The notes below the pieces were generated by a model that searched no databases, was not told where the DNA came from, and saw only the letters and a list, made by a program, of their open reading frames with translations. DNA of 7,351 nt from Candidatus Kapaibacterium sp. (GTDB lineage: Bacteria > Bacteroidota > Ignavibacteria > Kapaibacteriales > UBA2268), in NCBI GenBank assembly GCA_030835065.1, contig JAUQWR010000040.1, positions 1-7,351 of the forward strand, written 5' to 3'. The translations under genes and the position numbers were made by a program. Positions 6,130 to 7,351 of this stretch are shown piece after piece. Positions within the stretch are counted from its first letter, which is position 1; each line of letters begins with the position of its first letter.

Positions 6130-7351
6130 TACCTATTACCTCTTTATAATGTGCATAATCATATGGTTCATATTTCACTTCCGGATGTGTGTGGAAGTTT
6201 TCGAATGGAGGTGGCGACTGAGTTTGCCACTCTAACGTCATACTACCCCATGGGTTGGCTTCTGCTTTTGGTCCTTTTCTTACTGCACGGAACAAATTAT
6301 GCCCCATTAGCAGCAATCCAGAAACAAGCACCCAGGAGCCCACTGTCGATAATATCTGAAGGCTCTGGAACTGCGGAAGATAATCATAGTATCTTCTTGG
6401 CATACCCATATAGCCTAATATAAACATTGTGAAGTATAGCATCATAAATCCTACTGTAAGAATCCCCACAGACATCAATGCTATCTTTTCATTATACATT
6501 CTTCCAAATATTTTTGGGAACCAATAATGAGCTGCTGCAAAAAATATGAATCCGGCACCACCAAACATTACAAAGTGGAAATGTGCGACCACAAAATAAG
6601 TATCATGCACATGCACATCTGTTGATACCGATGCCAATATCAATCCTGTAAGTCCGCCAATCGAGAATAAAAATATAAAAGCCATTACAAAAGCAAACGG
6701 AGCCGACATTTTGATGGAGCCTTTATACATTGTTGCCACCCAATTGAATACTTTGACAGCAGAAGGCAATGCCACTACATATGTCAAAAATGAATATACC
6801 CATCTTGCTGTATCGCTCATGCCTGAAGTAAACATATGATGCCCCCAGACAAGCGTTCCAATAAAAGCAATTGCCAAGCTCGAAAATGCTATAGCTTTAT
6901 AACCAAAAATTGTCTTGCGTGCAAATGTTGGAATTATTTCCGAGACTACACCCATTGCCGGTAAAATCATAATATATACTGCCGGATGTGAATAAATCCA
7001 GAATAAATGCTGAAACAAAATAGGATCTCCGCCTAATGCCGGATCGAACAGACCAACACTGAATAATCTTTCCACAATTACTAATAAAATGGTAATACCA
7101 ATAACCGGAGTACCAATAATTTGTATCCAAGCAGTTGCATAAAGCGACCAAGTGAATAAAGGCATTTTGAAGAATGTCATGCCTGGCGCTCTTAGTCTAT
7201 GAACTGTAGTAATAAAATTCACACCAGTAAGAATCGAGGAAAATCCTAGAATAAATGCTGCTACAAGAGGCATAATTACTTGTGTGCTGGTTCTAATACT
7301 ATAAGGAACATAAAAAGTCCAGCCAGTATCGATAGGACCACCGCTAAGGAA
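6110..7351 (-). CDS. coxA: Cytochrome c oxidase subunit I, A2-type haem-copper oxidase, 5'-partial
   Basis: This catalytic subunit reduces O2 at a haem a3/CuB centre and pumps protons. The frame is open from the right edge (413 residues in the window); the ATG at 7273 is internal, because residues before it (GGPIDTGWTFYVPYS) already match the family. Numbered from the edge, the helix-VI motif is Y120-S-H-P-A-V-Y126, with CuB ligand His122 and cross-linking Tyr126. His171 and His172 (GHHMFTSGM) are the other CuB ligands, and Lys200 in SAVKVFNW is the K-channel lysine. HDTYFVVAHFHF supplies the a3 and a ligands His257 and His259. Tyr-Ser replaces the helix-VI Glu of A1 enzymes (GHPEVY), which defines the A2 class found in caa3 oxidases of Rhodothermus and Thermus. 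The first haem a histidine and the D-channel entrance lie outside the window, as do the start and any promoter. Its 3' end overlaps coxC by 20 bases. Confidence 0.97.
   Translation of the reverse strand, partial: FLSGGPIDTGWTFYVPYSIRTSTQVIMPLVAAFILGFSSILTGVNFITTVHRLRAPGMTFFKMPLFTWSLYATAWIQIIGTPVIGITILLVIVERLFSVGLFDPALGGDPILFQHLFWIYSHPAVYIMILPAMGVVSEIIPTFARKTIFGYKAIAFSSLAIAFIGTLVWGHHMFTSGMSDTARWVYSFLTYVVALPSAVKVFNWVATMYKGSIKMSAPFAFVMAFIFLFSIGGLTGLILASVSTDVHVHDTYFVVAHFHFVMFGGAGFIFFAAAHYWFPKIFGRMYNEKIALMSVGILTVGFMMLYFTMFILGYMGMPRRYYDYLPQFQSLQILSTVGSWVLVSGLLLMGHNLFRAVRKGPKAEANPWGSMTLEWQTQSPPPFENFHTHPEVKYEPYDYAHYKEVIGNEPNDK

Noticed and set aside
6085..6423. 112-codon plus-strand open frame
   Set aside because: It is antisense to the conserved coxA C-terminus and the coxC start, with no family signature.

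Overview
This AT-rich window holds nine protein-coding genes in two convergent blocks. It has no RNA genes, mobile elements or CRISPR, and no gene-free stretch over 100 bases. Low GC, AT-rich spacers, TlpA-type thioredoxin lipoproteins and a caa3 oxidase operon suggest a Gram-negative bacterium of the Bacteroidota/Chlorobi-Ignavibacteria sort. That placement is an inference from gene content and style and is held loosely. UGA is used as a stop, so the standard bacterial code fits.

Left block, plus strand (1-1878). It begins with the 3' part of an AAG-family alkyladenine DNA glycosylase. Two tandem paralogous lipoproteins follow, each with a lipobox, a short linker and a TlpA/ResA-like thioredoxin domain (CGFC in the first, CGPC in the second). 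A strong hairpin plus T-tract at 1910-1941 separates this block from the right one and probably terminates transcription from both sides.

Right block, minus strand (7351 down to 1940). This is a tightly packed cytochrome c oxidase operon in the order coxA (5' end outside the window), coxC, coxD, coxB, ctaB, then a membrane protein with a C-terminal monohaem cytochrome c. Junctions are overlaps of 4 or 20 bases or gaps of 5 to 12 bases, with Shine-Dalgarno sequences lying in or next to the preceding stop codons. CoxA has the YSHP helix-VI motif of A2-type haem-copper oxidases. CoxB carries a complete CuA site and a fused cytochrome c, making this a caa3-type enzyme. CtaB makes haem O for it.

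The least ordinary gene is the last one (1940-3313). Its eight-helix part resembles the N-terminal part of cytochrome bd subunit I (CydA) at several points, including a V-K-F-x-H motif matching the b558 ligand region. It has no histidine in helix 1, no quinol loop and no visible cydB partner, and it ends in a CxxCH cytochrome c domain. A divergent bd-superfamily b/c cytochrome at the end of a caa3 operon is the best candidate here for something undescribed, possibly an electron-transfer partner of the oxidase. The TlpA lipoproteins next door could supply reductant for CuA or haem-c cysteines, but only proximity and family knowledge support that.
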